Shown: piece by piece, positions 26,719 to 34,692 of the stretch
How positions within the stretch are numbered: the stretch's first letter is position 1
How the letters are laid out: every line of letters begins with the position of its first letter
Origin: Actinobacteria bacterium HGW-Actinobacteria-4
Lineage (GTDB): Bacteria > Actinomycetota > Actinomycetes > Actinomycetales > Demequinaceae
Assembly: GCA_002841315.1 (NCBI GenBank)
Contig: PHEW01000004.1
Location: 62,001 to 126,000 of the forward strand
Reading direction: 5' to 3'
DNA length: 64,000 bases
Translations under genes and position numbers: made by a program
Notes under the pieces: generated by a model
What the model was told of the DNA's origin: nothing
The model's database searches: none
Seen by the model: the letters and a program-made list of their open reading frames with translations, nothing else

Positions 26719-27450
26719 CTAGGCGCCGAGCGTGCCCAAGTAGAGCTCGATGACCTTGGGGTCCTTGAGGAGCTCTTTGCCCGTCGCGGTGTAGGCGGTG
26801 GTGCCCTGGTCGAGAACGTAGCCGCGATCGCAAATCTGGAGGCAGCGTCGGGCGTTCTGTTCGACCATGATCACGGTGACGCCCGTGCGATTGATGGTGC
26901 GAGTGCGCACGAACGTCTCGTCTTGGCGGTCGGGAGACAGTCCCGCGCTGGGCTCGTCGAGCAGCAACACTTGTGGGTCCATCATGAGGGCGCGGGCCAT
27001 CGCAACCATCTGCCGTTCACCGCCCGAGAGTGACCCTGCGCGCTGGTGCCTGCGGTCGATCAGCACGGGGAAGAGATCGCCGATCACAGCGAGGCGCTTC
27101 TTGAAGCTTGCGTGCGCTTGGTAGGCACCCATCTCGAGGTTCTCTTCGATGGTCAAAGACGGAAACACGTTGTCAGTTTGGGGCACGAAGCCGATGCCGT
27201 GGCGAACCAACTCGTCGGCGCGCAGGTTGGTGATGTTGGCACCGTTGAGCGTCACTTCACCCTCGCGAATGTTGACGAGGCCAAAGAGCGACTTGAGGAA
27301 CGTCGACTTTCCCGCCCCGTTGGGACCGATGATTCCAATGAGCTCGCCCTTCTTGACCTCCATCGAGCACCCATTGAGGATGTTGACGCCCGGAAGGTAG
27401 CCCGCAATGAGGTTGTCTGCCCTGAGGATTACGTCATCCTTGGTCATCAC
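26719..27450 (-). CDS. livF: Branched-chain amino acid ABC transporter ATP-binding protein LivF
   Basis: 243 residues. Single ABC ATPase: Walker A GIIGPNGAGKST, Q-loop FVPQTDNVF, signature LSGGERQM, Walker B VLLLDEPSAGLS, H-loop switch VEQNARR region typical of LivF, where the His is replaced by Gln-Asn-Ala. Partner of LivG in powering import. It overlaps livG by 4 nt and is the last gene of the minus-strand livHMGF operon, ending at the bidirectional terminator. Confidence 0.95.
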   Translation of the reverse strand: MMTKDDVILRADNLIAGYLPGVNILNGCSMEVKKGELIGIIGPNGAGKSTFLKSLFGLVNIREGEVTLNGANITNLRADELVRHGIGFVPQTDNVFPSLTIEENLEMGAYQAHASFKKRLAVIGDLFPVLIDRRHQRAGSLSGGERQMVAMARALMMDPQVLLLDEPSAGLSPDRQDETFVRTRTINRTGVTVIMVEQNARRCLQICDRGYVLDQGTTAYTATGKELLKDPKVIELYLGTLGA

Positions 27451-28286
27451 AGCTCCTCGGGAAGGTCGGTGTCGTGGTGGGCTCCTAGGTAGGCGTCCTG
27501 CACTGCCGGGTTGGCCATGACAGACGTGGGCGGTCCCTCCGCAATGACTTTGCCTTGGGCCATCACCACCACCCAGTCCGAGATGCGGCGAACCATGTGC
27601 ATGTCGTGCTCCACAAAGAGCACGGTGACGCCCTCGGCCTTGAGTTCAACAATGTGGTCAAGGAGCGACTCGGTGAGCACAGGGTTCACGCCCGCCATCG
27701 GCTCGTCGAGCATGATGAGCTCAGGCTTGGACATCAGCGCGCGCGCCATCTCAAGTAGTTTGCGCTGTCCGCCGGAGAGTGAGCCAGCGAAGTCGTTCCT
27801 CTTGTCGTAGAGCTTGAAACGCTCGAGCAGTTCGTGCGCCTGCGCGGTGATGTCAGCCTCGCGTTGGCGCCACAGTCCGGGGACCAGAGCCGCGAAGAAG
27901 TTCTCTCCCACCTGGTCGGTGGCTCCCAGGCGCATGTTTTCGATCACCGTCATGCGGTTGAGGGCCTTGGTGAGCTGGAAGGTGCGGACCATGCCTGTAC
28001 GGGCGACCTTCGCGGACGGCACCCCTGCCAAGGAGTGCCCGTTAAAGGTCCATTCGCCCGACTGTGGGGAGTCGAACCCCGTCAGCAGGTTGAAGAATGT
28101 TGACTTGCCTGCGCCATTGGGGCCGATGAGGGCCGTGATGGCGTGGCGTTGCACCTCGAAGTGCGCGACGTCCACTGCCGTCAGACCGCCAAACTGGCGC
28201 TTCACGCCGTGGGCGACAACGATGGGGTCGGGCTTGGGCGCGCCAGGTTCAGGCGTGACTTTCACGAAAGGATCGGTGCTAGACAT
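27447..28286 (-). CDS. livG: Branched-chain amino acid ABC transporter ATP-binding protein LivG
   Basis: 279 residues. Walker A LIGPNGAGKSTFFNLLTGF, a LivG-type insert after it, signature LSGGQRKLLEMARAL, Walker B LIMLDEPMAGVNP and H-loop VEHDM. The chosen ATG gives MSSTDPF and lies 8 nt inside livM; a longer in-frame start nine codons upstream is less likely because the GGGAGCAGG stretch sits at a suitable distance before this ATG. Confidence 0.94.
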   Translation of the reverse strand: MSSTDPFVKVTPEPGAPKPDPIVVAHGVKRQFGGLTAVDVAHFEVQRHAITALIGPNGAGKSTFFNLLTGFDSPQSGEWTFNGHSLAGVPSAKVARTGMVRTFQLTKALNRMTVIENMRLGATDQVGENFFAALVPGLWRQREADITAQAHELLERFKLYDKRNDFAGSLSGGQRKLLEMARALMSKPELIMLDEPMAGVNPVLTESLLDHIVELKAEGVTVLFVEHDMHMVRRISDWVVVMAQGKVIAEGPPTSVMANPAVQDAYLGAHHDTDLPEEL

Positions 28287-29253
28287 TGATCGCCTGCTCC
28301 CTTCGATCGCCAAGGATGCCTTGCGGTCTGAACACCACCAGGCACATCAGGGTGATTCCGACGAGCACCAGGGAGAACGGCTCAAGTTCTGACTGCGTCA
28401 TCCATGAGTCCGGCACCAGCACCCCTGCTACGCGCTTCACGACCACCAGCGAGGTCCAGAACAGGACCGACCCAAGCACAGGCCCAAAGACGGTTGCCGC
28501 GCCCCCTAAGAGCAACAGCGTCCAGATCCAGAACGTAGTGGGGCGCCCCATGGAATCGGGCTGAACGGCGTTGCCCAACGCCCACAGGATTCCTCCCAGC
28601 GCCCCGATCACGCCTCCGAGCACGAGCGCTTGCATCTTGTACCAGTAGACGTTCTTACCGAGCGAGCGCACGGCGTCTTCGTCTTCACGGATGCCCTTGA
28701 GGACGCGACCCCACGGACTCTTCGATAGACGCCAGAACAGCAGGGCAAAGGCAAGAACCATGACCCATGCCACCACCCGCAGCCACCAGCTCGAAGACAA
28801 CGTGCCGTGGTACGTGAACCACCCCACCGTGATCCGTTCATCCGGGAAGGGCGAGAGGGCCTCGAATGTGTACTTGTAGTCATTTCCGCGGATTCCCGTG
28901 GAGGCGCCAGTGAGCCCTTGCAACGATTGCGACCGGCCCAAGAAGCGGATCATCTCGGCTGCGGCGATGGTCACGATGGCCAGGTAATCACCTCGTAGCT
29001 TGAGCGTGGGCCAACCGAGCAAGAGCCCAAAGAGCACTGCGACCACCATCGCCACGATCAGCGCTAGCCAGATGGGCGCGCCGCGCTGCGTGGAGATCGC
29101 GAACCCGTACATGCCAAGCAGCATGAAGCCCGCGTGACCCATGTTGAGCAGGCCAGTCATCCCGTAGTGGAAGTTGAGACCAATGGCGGCAAGCGCGAAG
29201 GCCGCGGTGGTTGGAGCGAAGGTCTCTCCCAGCGCATCGATGAAGATATCCAT
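28279..29253 (-). CDS. livM: Branched-chain amino acid ABC transporter permease LivM
   Basis: 324 residues, about eight to nine membrane helices. ALAAIGLNFHYGMTGLLNMGHAGFMLLGMYGFA matches the LivM N-terminal signature; LRGDYLAIVTIAAAEMIRFLGR and SPWGRVLKGIREDEDAVRSLGKNVYWYK contain the cytoplasmic coupling loop (EAA-like). It forms the channel with LivH. It begins 3 nt after the livH stop. Confidence 0.94.
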   Translation of the reverse strand: MDIFIDALGETFAPTTAAFALAAIGLNFHYGMTGLLNMGHAGFMLLGMYGFAISTQRGAPIWLALIVAMVVAVLFGLLLGWPTLKLRGDYLAIVTIAAAEMIRFLGRSQSLQGLTGASTGIRGNDYKYTFEALSPFPDERITVGWFTYHGTLSSSWWLRVVAWVMVLAFALLFWRLSKSPWGRVLKGIREDEDAVRSLGKNVYWYKMQALVLGGVIGALGGILWALGNAVQPDSMGRPTTFWIWTLLLLGGAATVFGPVLGSVLFWTSLVVVKRVAGVLVPDSWMTQSELEPFSLVLVGITLMCLVVFRPQGILGDRREQAINV

Positions 29254-29256
29254 GGC

Positions 29257-30390
29257 CTAGCCCACCCTCTCTGCTCGCCCGAGTATTCCTTGAGGTCTCA
29301 CCAGCAGGACCAAGATGAGAATGCCTAGAGCGACGGCGTATTTGAGGTCCGGCGCGAGCCACACTGTTGAGACTTCGGTGACGAGCCCGATGACCATCGA
29401 ACCAACGAGTGCGCCAAAGGGGTGTCCCAGACCGCCCAAGGTGACAGCGGCAAACATGAGGAGCAGCAATCTCGCACCGGCATCGAACGCGGTGCCGTTC
29501 TCGTACAACGCAAGCAGGATGCCACCGACCGCCGCGAGGCTTGCCGCCATCACCCATACGAGTCGCACAATGGAGTCCACCTTAATTCCCGACGCTGCGG
29601 CGAGAGATGGGTTGTCAGAGACGGCTCGAGTGGCTCGTCCGCGACGCGTTTGAGTCAGGAAGAAGCCCACTCCGAGCAGGCATGCGATCGCGATGCCGGT
29701 CGAGATGAGGGTCTGCTCGCCTAGGTAGACCGGGCCCAGTTGATACCGCGGGTCAATGTCGGGCGTGAGCCGAAGTCTGCGTCCACCCACCCACCACTGG
29801 ATGAAGTTCAGGATGGCCAAGGACAGGCCGATCGACACGATCATCTGCTGGACGAGCCCCACGCGACGCTTCCGCAGTCGCGACCACAAGTACCGGTCCT
29901 GCACCCAACCCAGGGCTCCTGCTACGGCGATAGCGAGCAGGGCGGCGGGGACTAGCGGCATCCCAATGACAAAGCTCACGGGAATCATCGGCAGCGAGAC
30001 GGGTTGCTGGGTCGCGAAGAAGTAGGTCAACACCGCGCCAAAGGACACCTGCTCGCCGTGCGCGAAGTTACTCAATCCAGTGGTGCCGTAGATCAACGAC
30101 AGGCCTACCGACGCCAGGGCGAGGAGAAGCCCGAACACGAGCCCGTTGACGATGCTCTGCAGGAAGCGGTTTGAACCACTGTAGGACGTGGGTGCCGGCT
30201 CACTGGCGGCGTCGTCGGGCGGGTCGATGTCGACGGTCGTGGTCGTCATGCTGATGTCGCTTGACACGGCGCTATCGCTGACTGTCGCCCCTTGAGCGGT
30301 CATCGCCGAAAACAAGGTGACAGCGAGTGCAGCCACGACAAACACGAGGACAGCCCGCACCACGGTGCGTCGTTCAATCGTCATTGTCAC
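29257..30390 (-). CDS. livH: Branched-chain amino acid ABC transporter permease LivH with an N-terminal extension
   Basis: About 377 residues; the core permease begins near SNRFLQSIVNGLVFGLLLALASVGLSLIYGTTGLSNFAHGE, the LivH signature. Before it lie a hydrophobic, signal-like helix (VVRAVLVFVVAALAVTLF) and a Ser/Thr/Asp/Pro-rich stretch of about 50 residues, which E. coli LivH lacks. GGAGGG (RC of 30395-30400 region) lies 5 nt before GTG 30390; ATG 30384 is an alternative, and the TTG at 30408 is rejected because it would place the ribosome binding site inside the gene. First gene of the minus-strand operon. Confidence 0.9.
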   Translation of the reverse strand: MTMTIERRTVVRAVLVFVVAALAVTLFSAMTAQGATVSDSAVSSDISMTTTTVDIDPPDDAASEPAPTSYSGSNRFLQSIVNGLVFGLLLALASVGLSLIYGTTGLSNFAHGEQVSFGAVLTYFFATQQPVSLPMIPVSFVIGMPLVPAALLAIAVAGALGWVQDRYLWSRLRKRRVGLVQQMIVSIGLSLAILNFIQWWVGGRRLRLTPDIDPRYQLGPVYLGEQTLISTGIAIACLLGVGFFLTQTRRGRATRAVSDNPSLAAASGIKVDSIVRLVWVMAASLAAVGGILLALYENGTAFDAGARLLLLMFAAVTLGGLGHPFGALVGSMVIGLVTEVSTVWLAPDLKYAVALGILILVLLVRPQGILGRAERVG

Positions 30391-30416
30391 TGGTTCCCTC
30401 CAGGTCAAGATGTTCC

Positions 30417-30422
30417 AATGTA
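30417..30422 (-). promoter_or_regulatory. Possible -10 box of the livHMGF operon (TACATT)
   Basis: TACATT on the minus strand would start transcription near 30410, leaving a leader of about 20 nt with GGAGGG before GTG 30390. It lies between the upstream thioesterase gene stop and livH. No clear -35. Confidence 0.35.
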
Positions 30423-30439
30423 GCCCAATGATGTTTCGA

Positions 30440-30853
30440 CTAGGTCACGCGCCGAGGTCGGATGACGCACGTCAGGCGCGCGCTAGCGATGGTTTGGTCT
30501 GCTTCGTCACGAATGTCAATGAGGTAGCTCGCGACAGTTCGTCCCAAATGAATCGCCGTCGCGGTACCTGTGACGAGCCCTTGAGCTACCGAGCGATGGT
30601 GGGTGATATTCAGATCGACACCAACGGCCACGTGCTCGGCTCCGGCATGTGCATAGGCACCGAGGGAACCCAGGGTCTCGGCAAGCGCGGCGGAGGCGCC
30701 GCCGTGGAGCAGCCCGTAGGGTTGCGTGTTGCCCGCCACAGGCATGGTGCCCACCACGCGCGCCGCGGTGAGGTCGGTGACGACAATGCCCAATCGAGCG
30801 ATCAGAGTGTCGTTGCCAAAGTCGGTCAGTCGGTGCGCATCGTCGCGAGTCAT
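30440..30853 (-). CDS. PaaI-like hotdog-fold thioesterase
   Basis: 137 residues, a single hotdog domain. VVGTMPVAGNTQPYGLLHGGASAALAETLGSLGAY is the family core, with the HGG loop and the catalytic Glu/Asp position in ALAETLGS. The members hydrolyse acyl-CoA thioesters such as hydroxybenzoyl-CoA or phenylacetyl-CoA-pathway side products; the substrate here cannot be told. It lies upstream of livH on the same strand with 50 nt between, and diverges from polA with only 18 nt between the two start codons. Confidence 0.88.
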   Translation of the reverse strand: MTRDDAHRLTDFGNDTLIARLGIVVTDLTAARVVGTMPVAGNTQPYGLLHGGASAALAETLGSLGAYAHAGAEHVAVGVDLNITHHRSVAQGLVTGTATAIHLGRTVASYLIDIRDEADQTIASARLTCVIRPRRVT

Positions 30854-30858
30854 AGGGA

Positions 30859-30864
30859 TAGGTT
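30859..30864 (+). promoter_or_regulatory. Putative -10 box of polA (TAGGTT)
   Basis: TAGGTT lies 7 nt before the polA GTG and no ribosome binding site intervenes. The same 18-nt spacer must also serve the divergent thioesterase gene. Confidence 0.4.
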
Positions 30865-30871
30865 GGCACTT

Positions 30872-33529
30872 GTGAGCGAATCATCCAAAGGGACATTGTT
30901 GCTGATCGACGCCTTGTCGATGGCCTTCCGCGCGTTCTTCGCCCTTCCGGTGGAGAACTTCGCCACCTCAACGGGCGCACCCACGAACGCCGTTTACGGG
31001 TTCTCGAGCATGCTCGCGTCCCTGCTACGCGACCATGAACCTACCCACGTGGGGGTGGCATTCGACCTGCCAGGAGGCACCTTCCGCACGGAGCGTCTGC
31101 CGTCGTACAAGGGAACTCGCGACGAAACGCCACCGGATTTTGAGCCTCAGGTGCCGTTGATCCGCGAGGTCCTCAACGCGCTCGGCGTGGTGCACGTCGA
31201 GAAGGCAAACTTCGAAGCCGATGACCTGCTCGCCACATACGCGCGGCTGGGCACGGAGGCCGGACTCCGCGTGCTGGTTGTGTCCGGAGACCGCGACACG
31301 CTGCAACTGGTCAACGACAACGTGACCGTGCTCTACCCACGCAAGGGCGTCTCGGACTTGGTGCACTTCACACCGGCGGCCGTCGAAGAGAAGTACGGCG
31401 TGAGGCCTCACCAGTATCCCGATCTGGCGGCGCTCGTCGGCGAATCCAGCGACAACCTGCCCGGCGTTCCTGGGGTTGGCCCCAAGACAGCCGCAAAGTG
31501 GGTCACAACGTACGGGGGCCTCGATCAAATCCTCGCCGCAGCCCCCGATATTCCTGGCAAGGTGGGGGAGAGCCTGCGCGCTCACCTTGACCAAGTGCGA
31601 CTCAACAGGGAGCTCAACCACCTGGTCACCGACCTTGAGGTCCCCGTTGACGTCAGCGCGATGAAGTACGAAGGGGGCGAGGCCAAGGCGATCCACGACG
31701 TGTGCGACGCGCTGCAGTTCCGCACGCTGCGCGATCGCCTCGCGCCTTTGGCAAGAGATTCGAGCGCCGTCGAGGGCACGGCACCGGAGGAGGACATCGA
31801 GGTAGTCGTTGACCACGCGGTGTCGCAGGTTGTCGCTCTGACGGGAGACGTGTCCATTCACGTTGAGGGTCGCAATGGCGCCGATGCTGACGCGTGGGCC
31901 TTGGGCGTTTCCCAGGGGGACCTGGGCTACGGGATTGATGTGTCCCTGCTGGGCCCCGAAGAAGAGGCCGCGCTGGCCGCGTGGCTCGCGGACCCGACGG
32001 TACGGAAGACGGCGCACCACGGCAAGTTCGCGTGGCACGCGCTCAAGGCGCGGGGCATGGATCTGGTGGGTTTGGTTGGCGACACGCAAGTCGCCGCGTT
32101 CTTGGTGAACCCGGACCAACGCGGTTTTGAGCTCGACCAGATTCTCCAGCGCTATCTCGGTGCCACGCCGAGTGTTGGCGGCGACGGCACAGAACTTGAC
32201 CTGGGTCTGTCCGCGAGCGCAGCTCAGTCAGCTGGCGAAAGAGCGGTGCACATTCACCGCTTGGCGGCGCACCTCGAGCCTGAGGTAGTCGAACGCGGCA
32301 TGGGGTCGCTCTACCGCGACCTGGAGATTCCCCTGGTGGACGTGTTGGCTCGCATGGAGGAGACCGGCGTCGCCATCGATGCCGCACACCTCGACACCCT
32401 CGCCGCACAGGCTGCTGATCGAGCGGCGGCCGCTGCCGCCGAGGCATATGCGTCCATTGGCGGAACTGAGGTGAACCTGGGCTCACCGAAGCAACTTCAA
32501 GAGGTGCTCTTTGACACGCTCGGAATGCCCAAGACCAAGAAGATCAAGACAGGGTATACCACTGATGCGGCGTCACTTGCGGAACTGTTCGAGAAGCATC
32601 CGCATCCATTTCTGGCCGCGCTGCTTGCCCACCGTGATGCAACCAAACTGGGACAGATCATTGAAGGGTTGAGCAAGGCGGTCCGCGATGACGGCAGAAT
32701 TCACACCACGTTTAGCCAGACTGTCGCGGCGACCGGAAGGCTGAGCTCCAAGGACCCCAACTTGCAGAACATTCCTATCCGGACACCTGAGGGGCATCGC
32801 ATTCGTGAGGCCTTCGTGGTGGGGGAGGGCTACGAGACGCTGGTCACCGCTGACTACAGTCAGATTGAGATGCGAATCATGGCGCACCTGTCGGGTGATG
32901 CCGAGTTGATTCAGGCGTTCATCGACGGCGAGGACCTCCACCGATTTGTGGGAGCTCGCGTGTTCGCAGTCACGCCAGAGAATGTTACTGCTGAGATGCG
33001 CTCGCAGGTGAAGGCGATGTCGTACGGACTTGCCTACGGGCTTTCTTCTTACGGTTTGGCTCGGCAACTCGGCCTACCTGTCGGTGAGGCGCAGGCACTC
33101 ATGGACGACTATTTCAAGCGCTTTGGCTCGGTTCGCGACTACTTGCGCACGGTAGTGGAGAAGGCGCGCGCGGTTGGCTACACCGAGACCATCTTTGGGC
33201 GCCGGCGCTACATCCCCGACCTCACGTCGACCAACCGCCAACGCCGCGACATGGCAGAGCGCATGGCGCTGAACGCACCGATGCAAGGCAGTGCTGCTGA
33301 TCTCATCAAGCGCGCCATGCTCGGCGTTGACCGGCGGCTCAGGGACGAAGGTCTTGCGTCACGACAGCTCCTCCAGGTGCATGATGAGTTGGTAATCGAA
33401 GTGGCCCCGGGCGAGCTGGCCGCCGTGGAAGCGCTACTTCGGGAGGAAATGCGTGGAGCAGGCGAACTCACCGTGCCACTCGATGTCAACATCGGTGTGG
33501 GCGAAAACTGGCGAGTCGCAGGACATTAG
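30872..33529 (+). CDS. polA: DNA polymerase I
   Basis: 885 residues. N-terminal 5' nuclease domain (LLLIDALSMAFRAFFALP, FEADDLLATYA, SGDRDTLQLV, GVPGVGPKTAAKW). The middle 3'-5' exonuclease-like domain (about nt 31800-32290) lacks the proofreading acidic residues: the region of KxD reads HHGKFAWHAL. The C-terminal polymerase domain has motif A TADYSQIEMR, the O-helix RRDMAERMALNAPMQGSAADL region and motif C QVHDELVIEV. It fills gaps after excision repair and processes Okazaki fragments. The frame extends far upstream, but GTG 30872 gives the normal MSES-GTLLLIDALS start and does not overlap the divergent gene. Confidence 0.95.
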   Translation: MSESSKGTLLLIDALSMAFRAFFALPVENFATSTGAPTNAVYGFSSMLASLLRDHEPTHVGVAFDLPGGTFRTERLPSYKGTRDETPPDFEPQVPLIREVLNALGVVHVEKANFEADDLLATYARLGTEAGLRVLVVSGDRDTLQLVNDNVTVLYPRKGVSDLVHFTPAAVEEKYGVRPHQYPDLAALVGESSDNLPGVPGVGPKTAAKWVTTYGGLDQILAAAPDIPGKVGESLRAHLDQVRLNRELNHLVTDLEVPVDVSAMKYEGGEAKAIHDVCDALQFRTLRDRLAPLARDSSAVEGTAPEEDIEVVVDHAVSQVVALTGDVSIHVEGRNGADADAWALGVSQGDLGYGIDVSLLGPEEEAALAAWLADPTVRKTAHHGKFAWHALKARGMDLVGLVGDTQVAAFLVNPDQRGFELDQILQRYLGATPSVGGDGTELDLGLSASAAQSAGERAVHIHRLAAHLEPEVVERGMGSLYRDLEIPLVDVLARMEETGVAIDAAHLDTLAAQAADRAAAAAAEAYASIGGTEVNLGSPKQLQEVLFDTLGMPKTKKIKTGYTTDAASLAELFEKHPHPFLAALLAHRDATKLGQIIEGLSKAVRDDGRIHTTFSQTVAATGRLSSKDPNLQNIPIRTPEGHRIREAFVVGEGYETLVTADYSQIEMRIMAHLSGDAELIQAFIDGEDLHRFVGARVFAVTPENVTAEMRSQVKAMSYGLAYGLSSYGLARQLGLPVGEAQALMDDYFKRFGSVRDYLRTVVEKARAVGYTETIFGRRRYIPDLTSTNRQRRDMAERMALNAPMQGSAADLIKRAMLGVDRRLRDEGLASRQLLQVHDELVIEVAPGELAAVEALLREEMRGAGELTVPLDVNIGVGENWRVAGH

Positions 33530-33532
33530 GGT
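33527..33532 (+). promoter_or_regulatory. Putative -10 box of pfkA (TAGGGT)
   Basis: TAGGGT begins with the polA stop codon TAG and ends 6 nt before the pfkA ATG; no ribosome binding site is present between them. Confidence 0.45.
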
Positions 33533-33538
33533 GGACAC

Positions 33539-34558
33539 ATGAGAATAGGACTTCTGACCGGCGGCGGAGACTGCCCAGGCCTGAATGCGGCAATCAGGGC
33601 GGTGGTCAAGCGCGGAGTCGCCGAACACGGTTGTTCCGTGGTTGGGTTCCGCAACGGCTGGCAAGGGGTCATCGACGGCAACGCCGTTCCTCTGACTCGA
33701 GACGATGTCAGCGGCATTTTGGTCAATGGCGGGACCATGCTTGGTACCGATCGTTGCCACCCCCACAACGTTCCGGGCGGCATGGAAGCCGTGCTCGAGA
33801 CTGCACAGAACGAGCGGCTCGATGCCCTGATCTGCATCGGCGGTGACGGTACACTTCACGCCGCGTCCAAGGTTCACGATGCTGGCGTGCCGGTGGTGGG
33901 CATCCCCAAGACCATCGACAACGATGTGGTTGGCACCGATGCTTCGATTGGGTTCGACACCGCAGTTTCGATCGCGACGGAAGCCATCGACCGGCTTCAC
34001 TCCACCGCGGAATCCCACAACCGTGTGATGGTGGTCGAGCTGATGGGCAGGCACGCGGGCTGGATCGCGGTTGCCGCGGGCATCGCTGGCGGTGCAGACA
34101 TCATTTTGGCACCCGAGTCTCCGTTCGATATTGATGTCATTGCCAAGAAGATCAAGCACCGTCACCGCTACAAGGATTTCTCGATCGTGGCTGTCGCTGA
34201 GGGCGCGATCCCCGCAGAAGGGTCTTCATGGGGGCCGGTGGAATCGCTCGACAGCCGGGGCAACCCGATCGCGGGCCAGATCGGCCACGAGGTGACACGG
34301 GCAATTGAAGAGAAGACTGGTTTCGCAAGTCGCCTCACGGTGCTGGGCTACGTCCAGCGCGGCGGGACTCCAACGGCGGCGGACCGGCTGCTCGCCACGA
34401 GGTTTGGCGTTGCAGCGATTGACGCTGCCGTCGCTGGTAACACCGGTACCTTCACTGGGTTGCGTGGAGAGCACGTAGACATGCAACCGTTCTCGGTCAT
34501 GGCAGGCAAGACAAAGTTTGTGCCGGAGGATCTTCTGCAAACGGCCTGGGGATTATAG
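33539..34558 (+). CDS. pfkA: 6-phosphofructokinase
   Basis: 339 residues. Phosphorylates fructose 6-phosphate. TGGGDCPGLNAAIRAVV and CIGGDGTLHAASKV hold the phosphate-donor site, PKTIDNDVVGTDASIGFDTA the catalytic Asp, and MVVELMGRHAGWIA the sugar phosphate site. At the two donor-specificity positions it has Gly (GGDG, not GGDD) with Lys (PKTIDND, not PGTIDND), the G/K combination reported for actinobacterial ATP enzymes; pyrophosphate use is less likely but not excluded. It follows polA by 9 nt with a putative promoter on the polA stop. Confidence 0.94.
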   Translation: MRIGLLTGGGDCPGLNAAIRAVVKRGVAEHGCSVVGFRNGWQGVIDGNAVPLTRDDVSGILVNGGTMLGTDRCHPHNVPGGMEAVLETAQNERLDALICIGGDGTLHAASKVHDAGVPVVGIPKTIDNDVVGTDASIGFDTAVSIATEAIDRLHSTAESHNRVMVVELMGRHAGWIAVAAGIAGGADIILAPESPFDIDVIAKKIKHRHRYKDFSIVAVAEGAIPAEGSSWGPVESLDSRGNPIAGQIGHEVTRAIEEKTGFASRLTVLGYVQRGGTPTAADRLLATRFGVAAIDAAVAGNTGTFTGLRGEHVDMQPFSVMAGKTKFVPEDLLQTAWGL

Positions 34559-34580
34559 CCGGATCGTTATGTGCGCCACG

Positions 34581-34610
34581 TTGTGCCTGGGCGCCCGCAA
34601 GCGGTACGCT
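34581..34610 (+). promoter_or_regulatory. Putative rpsA promoter (TTGTGC - 18 bp - TACGCT)
   Basis: A -35 TTGTGC (34581-34586) and -10 TACGCT (34605-34610) are spaced 18 bp apart, giving a leader of about 76 nt before the chosen rpsA start. Confidence 0.5.
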
Positions 34611-34692
34611 TAGAGACGGCTTCTGCGCGCCTGTGCTGTTGCCTGTCCACCTTCCATACGATTAACCAATGTCCATCGGAGTCATCCACTAC

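Noticed and set aside
30317-30871. Upstream extension of the polA frame
   Set aside because: It runs through the divergent thioesterase and livH genes and codes for nothing resembling Pol I; GTG 30872 gives the normal N-terminus.
24577-30886. The same 15-mer around the pdtaR and polA start codons (CTTGTGAGCGAATCA)
   Set aside because: Two identical 15-mers are expected by chance in a window of this size, and both simply encode a start like VSES; no shared regulation is implied.
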